From Prorocentrum cordatum (taxonomy: Eukaryota; Sar; Dinophyceae; Prorocentrales; Prorocentraceae), in the NCBI GenBank assembly GCA_963575745.1, contig CAUYUJ010001401.1:37665-101664 (forward strand): a DNA stretch of 64,000 bases, in the 5' to 3' direction. The notes beneath the pieces are model-generated. The model ran no database searches. It saw only the letters and a list, made by a program, of their open reading frames with translations, and was not told the DNA's origin. Positions 1 through 9,339 of the stretch are shown here, one piece after another. Within the stretch, counting starts at the first letter, position 1; the number at the start of each line of letters is the position of its first letter. A program made the position numbers and the translations under genes.

Positions 1-129
1 GCTGACCTTTCACTTTTCTTTATGATACATCTGGAACATCTCCTAGTACTCGCGTCAATATGATCTTTACAAGTCGGCAAGCCGCAGCCAGCGCAATTGC
101 CCGTCTTCGGGTGTGAGCAAATCGAACAA

Positions 130-1326
130 CATTGGGCCACTATGGAACTCTCTGCTCGAGTTTCTTCCCTTTCTGCGGGTTGATGCTGCGCTGCCGCCCT
201 CACCTGCAGAGTTGACGATCCCGCGTTTACTACGTTTGTCAAGTCGGACTGGAGTGGAACGGATGCGGTGCCAAACGACTGAGCCGCTGGCAATAGATGT
301 CTGTCCGTCCCAGTCGGCTTGGCCGGCGGGCATTTATCATTGCTCGATTGCATGCGCTGCAGGGATGCTCTGGCCACTTCATGCGATCTGAGTTCTTCCA
401 GATATTGGTTGCTCTGGTCAACTATTTTCGCAGCTACTACTTGAGTGTTAACCACTTCCAGCCTGGCGTTTTTAAGCTCTTCTTGTAGGCTCTGCTTCTC
501 TCGTTCCGCCCTAACTGTGGCGATTTGTTATCCCTACTCTAGCCGCCGCAACAACAGCGGTGACCGTTTTGGCATCAACAGACTGATTAGTTGCCGCCAC
601 AACGGCCTGTCGTTCCGAAGCCAGCATTTCTAGATATCTACTCTCGGCTTCTATCTCCGCCTGCCGCTTAGCGGCCGCGATCTGATGATACATCTGTTCC
701 ATCAGTTCTCGTTCTCGCTCTCTAGCAGCCATGGCTAGAGCGAGTCTTTCAGCCTCAAACGTCTTCCGAACTTCTGCCATGGTTGCTGTCATCTCCTCTC
801 GATCCAGTCGGGCCCTTCCGGCCAGCTGTGCTTCGCTGGTCAGGAACTCTCGCTGGGTGTTCGCCTCAGCTAGTCTAGCCTGATCCTGAATAGTTCGCAT
901 GAGAAGATATCTGCAATTATGCTCGCCCATAGGAAAGCACTCTATACGCAACCATTGGATATTACACTTGGGGCATGCTTCAGAGCAACTCTTGCATGCT
1001 GGATGCCTACATGCTCCTTCTCGCTTGTTGGCTTTACCTGGGCATCTGCTTTCCGCCTGCGGCGCGCAGTCAAAGTTCGGGTTCCAGCATGTCTCCATTA
1101 TGGAGATGGTACTGTTGCTCCTTGAAGTAGATCTCGCTCCTGATCTTGGTATTTTGGGTCTTCCCCTACTAGACGCATTCGATCTGGGGCGCACGAAGGT
1201 ACCTTCTGGGGGTTTGGGTACCTCTAGGAGCTCCTCATCCCTCTCGTCCTGTCTTATGAGCTCAGTGTGCGAAGCTGGTTGCCCAACCATTTCTTCATCC
1301 TCACAGCTGGCATCGAGGGTTGCCAA
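130..1326 (-). pseudogene. Cys-rich plus coiled-coil continuation of the left-edge element, frameshifted
   Basis: The frame opened at 1326 has no ATG (TTG), so it reads as a one-base-offset continuation of the ORF ending at 1254. It carries a Cys/His cluster at about 1100-940 (pattern C-x6-C-x7-C-x9-C-x4-C-x2-C-x3-C-x2-C), consistent with a zinc-binding domain. A long heptad-rich, Glu/Arg/Ala-rich coiled coil follows to 511. After the stop at 511 the coiled coil resumes in another frame (for example EREKQSLQEELKNARLEV at about 500-440) and runs to about 130. At least two frame breaks therefore make this a decayed copy or an assembly with indels. The biochemical role is unknown. Confidence 0.45.
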
Positions 1327-2333
1327 CCACCTGAGGCGACGGCAGGACGATATAAACCTTCTTTCAGTGGTGAGTCGCTTAAGTCATAATCCTCGTTTCT
1401 CTGCTTCTTGAACTGAGGTGCAGGGGTCCGTCCTGTAGACTCCCTGCCATGCTTCGCCTGAGTCTCAGTCCTGTCCGCCTGAGGCGTCAGGTCACTGGTA
1501 TCTTCATTTGATCCATCTGGAGACCACCTCTCGCCTTGGGCAGGGTGGTCTGCTTCCATTAACGAGGACAGTTCTCGGCTCAGAGAGATTCCTTGGTTGA
1601 TGCAGTCAAAATCTTCCTCCATTGAGTTTATTTCATGCTCTTTCTCAACAAGATCATCACTGTCTTGGCCAAACTGTCCATTTAACGCTATTGGGATGGG
1701 AACGTTTCTATTCGTGCCTGCCCATTCGCCTGGGACGCTGGGGTATACGCCTACGGTCTCGTGGACTTCCCCTGGTCGACTGGCTTCACCAGTGGCCGGT
1801 ACGATTGTATGTGTAGCATTCGGAATCGGGCTGATCGACCCCGTCGATTTGGCACTCCAAGACGAGAATGCACTTCGTCTAGGTCTAGCTGTTGTGCCAT
1901 TTCGTCCATGCGGGTCTGGGGTTTGTTCCCGATTGCCAATCGGAATTCCAGAGGGAGGGCCATCTACCGACGTCTCTACCACCCCTTCAGTGCTTCTACC
2001 CCTAGATACCCGAGTGGCGATATTGGAAGGAGGAATGCGGCCCTGGCCAGGACCGCCCTCAATAATGTCACGTCCGTCATGTTGTACAACACAATGATCT
2101 GCGCTTCGCGAAGTGACGGACATATCATCTGTCTTATAATAGCTCATACCCGCAGCGACTAAGTCGCGGGGTTCATCCGAAGTTCCTGCTTCTGGTTGGT
2201 ATGATCCCGCTTCGACTACGTCGCGCGTTTCGGCTGATAACCAGTCTTTCCTCTGAGAATCTGGGTAAGATGCCAAAGGAATTAAGATCTCATGTTCACT
2301 CTGCTCAGGGAGAGAGGGGACGGGATGAGACAT
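1254..2333 (-). CDS. Disordered N-terminal ORF of a degenerate AT-richer element
   Basis: This 359-codon open frame is rich in Ser, Gly, Glu, Asp and Pro, with no recognisable catalytic motif. Much of it would be disordered, as in many gag-like or ORF1 proteins. Base composition is closer to 50% GC than the GC-rich DNA to its right, which suggests a separate origin. The frame begins at an ATG at 2333. It ends beside a second open frame (next entry), offset by one base, that continues the same acidic composition, so the two probably belong to one broken reading frame. No homologue is recognised by eye. A gag-like protein of a retroelement is an inference from composition only. Confidence 0.45.
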   Translation of the reverse strand: MSHPVPSLPEQSEHEILIPLASYPDSQRKDWLSAETRDVVEAGSYQPEAGTSDEPRDLVAAGMSYYKTDDMSVTSRSADHCVVQHDGRDIIEGGPGQGRIPPSNIATRVSRGRSTEGVVETSVDGPPSGIPIGNREQTPDPHGRNGTTARPRRSAFSSWSAKSTGSISPIPNATHTIVPATGEASRPGEVHETVGVYPSVPGEWAGTNRNVPIPIALNGQFGQDSDDLVEKEHEINSMEEDFDCINQGISLSRELSSLMEADHPAQGERWSPDGSNEDTSDLTPQADRTETQAKHGRESTGRTPAPQFKKQRNEDYDLSDSPLKEGLYRPAVASGGWQPSMPAVRMKKWLGNQLRTLSS

Positions 2334-2803
2334 CGATAAGACAAATATCCGGTAAGCAAGTTTACTATATCAGGTATGTGAAAGGAGGAGGCCGACCGGC
2401 CTACGACCAACGACGCGCGACGGCCGAGGGCTGGCGCGCTCCTTTTTTTTTTTCTGTCCTGCAAGCGAACGAATAGCTTGCTTGAGTAAACAAACAGCTG
2501 CAGTATGCAGCATCAGTTCAAGTCAGACAGTGCGCAGCATGCAAGATGGGCTATAATGTATATTACCTATACGACCACCCTGCGGGCGATAAGGAGGTTG
2601 GGGGGGGGAGGGGCCCAGCAATGGGCAACAGTGGTGAATGTTGTTGCGACAATGCCAGTGGAGATAGTTGCGTTGCCGCTCGCTCTTGGGAGCGTTGGTG
2701 TCGAGTTGTTTACGTCACCCTTTGCTCTTTGGCGCCTTGGTGCCATTCGGCCCTCCACCTGGGAACCTGCCCAACTTGCGCAACGGCAGCTAACGGCGCC
2801 ATT

Positions 2804-2851
2804 TGGCCACAGAAGACTGAAGCGCTGGCAAAGCTTGGCGCAGCCCGCGCC
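2804..2851. repeat. 48-bp direct repeat, copy 1 (contains hairpin A1)
   Basis: It matches 4248-4295 at 44 of 48 positions in the same orientation. The block includes one family A hairpin (2822-2841) and lies directly left of an ATCGATCTCAC-type array. Confidence 0.8.
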
Positions 2852-2856
2852 TCCTC

Positions 2857-2975
2857 TTGCACGATCGATCTCACTATCGATCTCTTTATCGGTCTCACTC
2901 ATCGATCTCGCTCGATCAATCTCACCATCGATCTCACAATCGATCTCATCATCGATCTCTCCCGGCCGGTCTCAC
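2857..2975. repeat. Degenerate tandem array of ATCGATCTCAC-like units
   Basis: About ten imperfect copies of an 11-12 base unit containing ATCGATCTC, with ATCGGTCTC and ATCAATCTC variants. The same unit recurs at 3890-4030, 5965-6055 and 8690-8740, so it is a dispersed array family of this neighbourhood. Confidence 0.75.
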
Positions 2976-3024
2976 TATCCCACGCACGATCCCACCATGC
3001 CGCTCGACGCACATGCCGCTACTC

Positions 3025-3260
3025 CCAAGGAGCCCCCCCCCCCCCAAGACTCCCCGAAACCCCAACTGGCCAACCCGAACGCCGAGTGGCCACAAAGATG
3101 TTTAGAAGCACAGAGACCTTGAGCACGCCTGGTGCTGCCAGCAAGTTCGTCCTGAACTCCTCCCGAGTCAGCGGGCGCTCAGGATGGAGTTCCACGATGC
3201 CCGAAAAGGAATTCCATTGTACTCGTATCGTTGCGCGAGTCTGCGCGAGCCCGGGTATGT
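3025..3260 (-). CDS. Possible single exon, unidentified
   Basis: Within a longer open minus frame (3019-3717), the part right of 3077 has a balanced amino-acid mix, including the segment HPERPLTREEFRTNLLAAPG. The rest of the frame is low-complexity Ser/Gly/Ala. It could be one exon of a minus-strand gene. There is no start, no family match, and the flanks are repeats. Confidence 0.22.
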
Positions 3261-3504
3261 TGCCTGTCCCTGGGGCCGGCAAAGCCTGGCCCTGGGGCGC
3301 AGGCAGAGCGTGTCTGAGCATGCGGGCGGCGCCGGCCATGGCCGCGGCACCGGCCGAAAATCCGCGGGAACTCTCCGAAGACAGAACCGCGATGGGCTGC
3401 GGTCTGACGGCGTCAACGACGGCGCAGCATACAGCACGGCATGGCGATGCAACAGGGCCCCAGGAACGATTCAGGAGTTCCCAAGGGGACCTGAAGGGAC
3501 GTCC

Positions 3505-3830
3505 CGACGACGACTCCGACAGCGACGGCGACGGCGGCGACGACGACGACGACGCCGACGCCGACGAGGCCCCACAAGAGCCCCACGAGGCCCCCAAAGC
3601 CCCGCAGAGGCCAACAAGAGGCCCCAACAGGCTCTTGAAATGACCCCCAACAAGTCTCAGAGGTGCCTCCCCGAAACCTTCGAGAGGCCTGCGGTGGCGG
3701 AATTGGGCGAAGGCCATTAGATAGTCCGCAGCCGTTCGTCACCGTCGCCGGGGAGGAGAACGCCAGGCCGCCCCCCTCCGCCCGGCTCCCCCTTGGCCCC
3801 GCTGTCGGGGGCCATCGGGCGGAGGCGCGA

Positions 3831-3862
<32 letters not shown>

Positions 3863-3875
3863 ATGACGACTATGG
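3505..3875. repeat. Two GAC/CGA trinucleotide tracts (3505-3570 and 3822-3872)
   Basis: Near-pure (GAC)n runs separated by about 250 bases of GC-rich unique DNA. Long Asp, Arg or Thr runs in the open frames across them come from the triplet repeat and are not evidence of a gene. Confidence 0.8.
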
Positions 3876-3889
3876 ATCTCTATCGCTCT

Positions 3890-4030
3890 CGCAGGCGATG
3901 TCGTTATCGTCGGTCTCACTATCGATCTCACCATCGATATCACGAATGATTTCACTAAAGATCTCATTATCGATCTCTCACTATCGAAACCATTGTATCG
4001 ATGTCACAATCGGTCTGACTCTCGATCGCA
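3890..4030. repeat. Second ATCGATCTCAC array
   Basis: About ten imperfect units of the same sequence as at 2857-2975, directly right of the second GAC tract and about 220 bases left of the second 48-bp repeat copy. Confidence 0.7.
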
Positions 4031-4247
4031 CAAGCGACCCCGCTGTCGACCACGCTGGCGGGGCACCGGCGGGACACCAGCGGGGCGCGGACACCGGCGG
4101 GGCAACGCGGCCGATCGGCTGTCGACGACGACGCACCGTCATCGCCACTCCTTTTTCGTTGCTGTTTCGAGCTCGCGCCGACATCCGAAGGCACCGTTAG
4201 CCGAAACAGGGCGGGCGGCTGGAAAGCCGGCGAAGGTGTGACTCATC

Positions 4248-4295
4248 TGGCCACAGAATACTGGAGCGCTGGCAAAGCCTGGCGCAGCCCGTGCC
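4248..4295. repeat. 48-bp direct repeat, copy 2 (contains hairpin A3)
   Basis: Partner of 2804-2851 with four mismatches. It includes family A hairpin A3 (4266-4285). Confidence 0.8.
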
Positions 4296-4341
4296 CCCCC
4301 ATGCACTTACGTTTTGCTCGGCGCGATCGAGACACTGGGAG

Positions 4342-5742
4342 TCAAGACAACTCGTCCCATGGGTTTCCCTTTGGTGGCCTCCGCAGCTGCCTTCCGTCGG
4401 AGAGTATCTTCATGAAGTCCTCGCGCTGGGGGGCGGCCCCGGCTGCCGTGCCAATGGCGGCGGCCGACGCGCGGGCACTCTGCCGGCACGGCCACTCCAC
4501 GTTCGCGCAGTGCGCGTTGTTGGCATTGAGCCACCCCCCGGTTGAAGGCGTTGCGGATGCGCCCGAGGCGACGGCGGCGGCCGATGCACTGGCAAAGACT
4601 GGTGCCGCGACCTCGGAACTGGAGCCGACGGCGGCGGCCGACGCACTGGCATTCGGCGAGCTCCACCTCTCCTCCTGCCCCTTGTGCGTCCAGCGCCGCT
4701 CCCTGTCAGAAGGTGTGGCCGAGGCTCTCGAGGCGACGGCGCCGGCCGATGCACTGGCAGAGCCTGGTGGCGCGACCTCCGAACCCGAGCCGATGGCGGC
4801 GGCCGTGGCGCTGGCATTCTGCCAGCTCCACCACTCCTTCTGTTCCTTGGGCGTCCAGCTCCACCACTCCACCTGTTCCTTGGGCGTCCAGCGCCACTCC
4901 TCCTGTTCCTTGGCCGATGCACTGGCAAAGCCTGGTGCTCGCGCGTCGTCCTCTGGCGGCGCGTTGTCCAACGCGAGCTGCCGTGCCCCCTGTGCCCATG
5001 CGATGACCATTCCTGTCTTGCCCTTGGGCCTCCATGTGAACTCGGGGTGGCTCTCGATGAAAGCTTTGAGCCCCCCAGGAACCAAGAGCCTGTTGAACTT
5101 GTGGTACTCGCGCTCGTCCTTCGGTTTGAACCCCATCTTGTTGCGTGAAATCTGAGATGGATCGAACCCACCGCCATGCGCGTCCAGGCATTGTTGCAAA
5201 AGTGCAACCATGCGCGCGTCAGCGCCAAGCGTGCCAGCCTCCTCGCCGGCGCCCCGGAGGCGCGCAGGGGCGCGCACTGGCAAAGCCTGGTGCCCCGCGT
5301 CGGCGCCGGGCAAATTGGCCACCAGCTGGTCCGGCGATACCTTCCAGCGCCCAGGTCGGAGCAGAAAGCCCTTCGGGGACTCTCTTCTGATGAGCGATGC
5401 GACGGCTCGAGGGCAAGCGAGCTCCGACGCTTCGTTTTTGCTTGCGCCTTCCCCTGTAACAACGACCCGACGGCCATCTCCCGCTGCAAAGCTGTTCGGC
5501 AAAGTCAGGGTGCGCCGCCACTTTGCACTGGCAAGGCCTGGCGCAGCGAATTCCTTGCAGTTCGTGACGACGCTGGCCACGGGCCCTCCGTGCACCTTCG
5601 GGCGAGTGGAAGCATGGTTATTGAGGACGGTGTGCCGCGAGAATCTTATCGACGCGGTGCTCCAACAGATACGCTTGGACGGCCATGGCGCCCGCGCGGC
5701 CGCCCGAAGGAACGGCGCGCGCTCGGGGAGGGCGGCTGGCAA
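4342..5742 (-). CDS. Unidentified protein with W-rich tandem repeats and hairpin-derived Ala/Ser segments
   Basis: A 466-codon open frame ending at a TGA at 4342. The first codon of the open frame is TTG, so the true start or an upstream splice site is not known. The middle part (about 5160-4960) has normal composition, with the segment GGLKAFIESHPEFTW, and vaguely recalls a small winged-helix fold. It is followed by 11-residue tandem repeats of the type TPKEQxEWWSW (about 4920-4830). The C-terminal third is Ala/Ser-rich because family A hairpins are embedded in it: A4, A5, A6 and A8 are read in one frame as variants of APGFASAS, and A7 in another. It could be a real gene, or a retrocopy padded by repeats. 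Function is not assignable. Confidence 0.5.
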   Translation of the reverse strand: MPAALPERAPFLRAAARAPWPSKRICWSTASIRFSRHTVLNNHASTRPKVHGGPVASVVTNCKEFAAPGLASAKWRRTLTLPNSFAAGDGRRVVVTGEGASKNEASELACPRAVASLIRRESPKGFLLRPGRWKVSPDQLVANLPGADAGHQALPVRAPARLRGAGEEAGTLGADARMVALLQQCLDAHGGGFDPSQISRNKMGFKPKDEREYHKFNRLLVPGGLKAFIESHPEFTWRPKGKTGMVIAWAQGARQLALDNAPPEDDARAPGFASASAKEQEEWRWTPKEQVEWWSWTPKEQKEWWSWQNASATAAAIGSGSEVAPPGSASASAGAVASRASATPSDRERRWTHKGQEERWSSPNASASAAAVGSSSEVAAPVFASASAAAVASGASATPSTGGWLNANNAHCANVEWPCRQSARASAAAIGTAAGAAPQREDFMKILSDGRQLRRPPKGNPWDELS

Positions 5743-6369
5743 AGCCTAGCCTGTACCGGGCGGGCCAAAACGAGTGCGGGAGTGGCGCGGCAGGGACGAG
5801 GTGCCCTGCTTGAGCTTAACCCCGCTAGGCGGAAAGATTCGGTCTACCTCTTGCTCTGCCCCTACTCGGATGGCACGGGCCCGAACCCGAACAGGGCTCT
5901 CCAGAAACCATAATCAAGATACGGGTGCCTTCTCTACGTCCTTCAGGGGCCTCGGTGCGGCGCGACATCTCACTCGATCGATCTCACTGTCGATATCACC
6001 GTCGATCTCACACTCGATCTCACCATCCTTCTCACTATCCCTCGCGCGATCTTAATTGAAAAACTGATCGAGAAGATGCACCCATGCCGCTCGCCACGCA
6101 AGCCGCTCGACAAACATGCCGCTCTCTCTCGTCTCCGCCCATGCCGGTTGACACAGACACTAAATCGGCTGCGCGACCGGTCCGCTCACTGTGAACGGCG
6201 AGCTGAACTCAAAAACTGATCGAGAGGATTCGGCCGCCCGGCCGGCCCGCTCACTGACAACGACGACCAGGGGATCTTCGTGCGGTAGTGTTTGGTGGTC
6301 GTGGCTGCAGCGGTCGCGGCTCGGCGGGCGCCGGCAAAGCCTGGCGCCGAGACACGTTCGCCGTGTCTA
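5743..6369. other. Intergenic stretch with array 3 and hairpin A10
   Basis: No convincing gene. It holds the right end of hairpin A9, an ATCGATCTCAC array at 5965-6055, a CATGCCGCTC-rich segment at 6080-6130 resembling 2997-3022, and hairpin A10 (6327-6348). Confidence 0.6.
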
Positions 6370-8119
6370 CGCTTTCGGGGGCTGGGGCTCGGATTGGATA
6401 CGCCTGAGATCAGGCTGGCGCTCCTCCGACCAATAACTGCCGCCCACCTGTTTGGTGCACATGGGGGGCGCCGCCGGACTGGGGCCTGGCTGCGGCCTTG
6501 TCAAAATGGCCTTCCACTCCGCTGCCATGCTCTTCTGCAGCGCCAAGACTTCATCTTTGGAGAGCTTGACGACGTGCTCGATTGTGGCCGCTGGGCACGG
6601 CCCGTCGGTCGCGCTGGCAAGGCCTGGCGCCGGGCAGTCGACAGCTGAGGCGAGCGCGAGAGCCGCTTCTGTGTCCAAGCGGTACGCCAACATCTTGTTG
6701 AAGTCGCAGTAACCAACCAAACTAATTTTACCATTTGCGTCCCCCGTCGGGTCGGTCAGTAGGCACGAGGTCTTTGTCGAGGACACTTTGAAAGCCTGAT
6801 CTGTTAGCGGCTTCATCGTCGAGGGATTCCATTGTGGTTGCGCTTTGGCCGCGCACCAGCAGCCGCACCCTGTTTGCACCGATGTTGTTGGTACCGTCGC
6901 GACAGACTGCCAAACCTTGGAGCGGGCCCTCGACGATGCGACTCACAGGCGCCGGCAGGGCGACATCGCCGGACACCGCGGAGAGGCCGCAGCACATACG
7001 CAAGGCACTCGTGGAAACCACTGCGTGCAGAGGCGCCATGCCCACCTCCATGATGCACCGCTTGGCCACCCCGTTCTCCTGGCGGAGAACGCCCCGAATG
7101 TTGAACCAGTGCTTGGCGCCTGTCAAAGACTGGGCGTCAAGCTGGGCCGCCACCTGGTAAGGAGTCGAGCAGTCGTAGAGTGTCGGGGCGGCATCGGTGA
7201 CCACGTCTACGCCCACCCCCCTGTGGCATCCCGAAGACGGCAATTCCGGAGGAAGAGGCGGCCGTCCTGCGCGTGCATCGCGTCTCGCTGTAGCGGCGCG
7301 TCCAGGAGGCACCGGTTGATCTACAACGTGATGGGCTGGGGGTGGGCAATCGCGTCGGCCAACGCCACAGCGCACGTGGAGTGCGCCGCGGCCTCCATGA
7401 CACTCGCTAAACCGTTGCCGGAAAATGGCGCCCACTGGGCGGTGAGCACCTCGGCCGACAGACTGGTGGCGTCCAAGCCTGTCAAAGACTGGGGCTGATC
7501 GCCAACGGTGCTGATGTGGGCCCCCGGCCAGATGTTGATTTTCACCTCGCCGTTCTCAAGCGCGGCACTGCGTCCGAGTCCAGTGCGATCTGCAGCCCCT
7601 TAGCGGGATGCGCCAACGCTTCCGTGCTGGTGGGCGGGAGTCGGGTCAGTGTCGATGGGTTGCAAAACAAGACCACCGACTTCAATGGGCCGCCGATGAA
7701 GTCCGACTTGGCTCTGGTGTCGAAGCTCGGGGTCCGGAGCTCCCACACGGAATCCGCCGCGAATTTCTTGAAGGCTTCGGCTGCCGCAGCCCGATTCTTG
7801 AAACTGAAGGGCGCCGCGCCGAGCATGTGCTGCGCGGGCGCGTTGGACACCAAAACGCAACTGAACTTCTGCGCCTCCACTTTTTCGTTCCTCGCTGTGA
7901 ACGTGTAATCAATGACCTTCGGGTCGAGGACCCTCACGACCACTTGGCGTACTTGGCCGTCTGGGTGCTCATGTTCTTCAGCGTCTCCACATTCTTGTCG
8001 AGCATTTCGGCTGGCAAAGCCTGGCCCCTCGTAGCGAAGCCGAAAGAAGTGCGTGACCGAAATGGGCGCGTTGGGGGGAACCCCGCGTGTCGAGTGCAAC
8101 GGAAACCTTGAGCCAAAAT
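6370..8119 (-). pseudogene. Processed retropseudogene with spliced-leader relic
   Basis: Starting at the spliced-leader relic (8107-8119), the minus strand encodes one apparently continuous protein that is readable only by changing frame at least three times. One part runs from about 7960 to 7560 (segments KVIDYTFTARNEKVEAQKF and SFKNRAAAAEAFKKFAADS). Another runs from 7550 to 7320 (GEVKINIWPGAHIST). Others run from 7220 to 6850 (AAPTLYDCSTPYQVAAQ) and 6850 to 6370 (KISLVGYCDFNKMLAYR). An in-frame TAG lies near 7320. There are no introns or low-complexity spacers, unlike the other genes here. Leader relic, lack of introns and frameshifts together indicate a decayed reverse-transcribed mRNA. 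The family was not recognised. Hairpins A11-A14 are embedded in it. Confidence 0.65.
8107..8119 (-). other. Truncated spliced-leader relic
   Basis: Read on the minus strand this is ATTTTGGCTCAAG, identical to the last 13 bases of the 22-nt dinoflagellate spliced leader. The bases further 5' do not match. It stands directly upstream of the intronless broken frame at 6370-8106, where an mRNA-derived copy should carry it. A specific 13-mer is expected about 0.002 times by chance in a window of this size. Confidence 0.65.
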
Positions 8120-8217
8120 CCGTGAATGGTACGAGAATTGACGGTGGTGTCCCGGCGATGGTGATGATGTTGTTGATGGTGGTAATGATTATGAGATGGT
8201 GATGGTGATGGCGGCCC

Positions 8218-8400
8218 CTAGACTGGACCCCTGAACGTCTGGAGGCCTCGAGCCCCTGGAGCCCTCGACCCCCAGACTGGACCCTTGAACCCTGGGGGGC
8301 CCTGAGCGCCGAGGACCCCCGGGCCCGCAAGGCCCCTGGGACACCCGCACCAAGGCCCCTGGGACACCCGAGCCCCCCGGACCCCGACCCAACGTGCTCG
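8218..8400. repeat. G/C-rich repetitive block with CCTGGGAC/CCCTGGAG units
   Basis: Short imperfect direct repeats (two copies of a block around CTGGACCC at 8220 and 8280; two of AAGGCCCCTGGGACACC at 8328 and 8352). No coding signal. Confidence 0.55.
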
Positions 8401-8457
8401 GGGCCCTGCCTGTGGACGGCGGTCGCGCAAGGCACGACCAACAACCGCGAGTCCACG

Positions 8458-8482
8458 TCGTCATCATCATCATCGACATCAC

Positions 8483-8538
<56 letters not shown>

Positions 8539-8578
8539 GCATCATCATCATCGTACTCATCATGATCATCAGCATCAC

Positions 8579-8616
<38 letters not shown>

Positions 8617-8823
8617 ATGTCGTCATCATAATCACAAACATCAACACCATGAAGGCCATCATCACCATCAGCATCGCACAATCGAACTCACATTCGGTCT
8701 CACTACCGATATCACAATCGATCTCGCAATCGACGTCATCATCATCACCATCAACATCAACATTATCATCATCATCATCATCAGCATCATCATCGCCATC
8801 ATCAACATCATCATCATTATCAC

Positions 8824-8858
<35 letters not shown>

Positions 8859-8905
8859 CCATCATCATCAGAATCATCATCATAATCATCATCAACATCA
8901 CCATC
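8458..8905. repeat. ATC trinucleotide satellite
   Basis: Long (ATC)n tract with interruptions, including an ATCGATCTC-type patch at 8690-8740. The His, Ile, Met, Asp and Ser homopolymer frames on both strands are products of the repeat. Confidence 0.9.
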
Positions 8906-8954
8906 GGGACACCGACGGGACACGGACGGGACACCGGCGGAACACCGGCGGGAC

Positions 8955-9195
8955 ACCGCGCCGCTCCGGCCGCCCGGAAGGGAATCATTTCGTCCGGCCG
9001 CGCCTCAGCCACACGGGACACCAGCGGGACACCGGCGGGACACCGCGGGCCACTGGCCGCCCGGAAGGGAGTCGTTTGGTCCGGCCGCGCCTCAGCCACA
9101 CGGGACACCAGCGGGACACCGGCGGGACACCGCGAGCCCCCGGCCGCCCGGAAGGGAGTCATTTGGTCCGGCCGCGCCTCAGCCACAGGAGACTT
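8955..9195. repeat. 87-bp tandem repeat, almost three copies
   Basis: The block starting GGCCGCCCGGAAGGGA recurs at 8968, 9055 and 9142, exactly 87 bases apart. Because 87 is 29 codons, the minus strand keeps an open frame of 29-residue repeats (RVAEARPDQ...PFRAA). That may mean former coding or simply lack of stops. Confidence 0.8.
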
Positions 9196-9339
9196 TCTCT
9201 CGCCCGCCCACGCAGCTTCGCCTCGCCCGCACGGCACGCACGAACACGAAACCGAAATCGATTTCCCGGTAGGGGGGCTCTCCGTTCCACTTCGATCTCA
9301 CCCCCCAACCTCCGATTATGAGGCGGAGAGGAGCATATT

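Larger units (their letters stand above)
2822..8026 (+). repeat. Hairpin element family A (14 copies)
   Basis: Fourteen copies, about 18-22 bases each, all in the same orientation: 2822-2841, 3273-3292, 4266-4285, 4586-4605, 4751-4770, 4919-4938, 5274-5293, 5525-5544, 5734-5751, 6327-6348, 6611-6630, 7117-7136, 7476-7496, 8009-8026. The layout is outer arm, one unpaired base (usually T), GGC, AAA, GCC, unpaired TG, complementary outer arm. Arms differ but pair in most copies: GCGC/GCGC (A1, A3, A11), GCAC/GTGC (A4, A6, A7), GGCGC/GCGCC (A10), GGGC/GCCC (A2), CGCC/GGCG (A12), AGCC/GGCT (A13). A9 and A14 have only 3-bp arms, and A5 and A8 each have one mismatch. In A12 and A13 the inner stem itself has changed to GTC/GAC, which keeps pairing. 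No copy was noticed elsewhere in the window. Confidence 0.88.

Noticed and set aside
5762-5775. Leader-like TTTTGGC upstream of the ORF at 4342-5742
   Set aside because: Only seven bases match the leader.
8458-8905. Long Asp-, His-, Ile- and Met-rich ORFs on both strands
   Set aside because: They are translations of an (ATC)n satellite in different frames.
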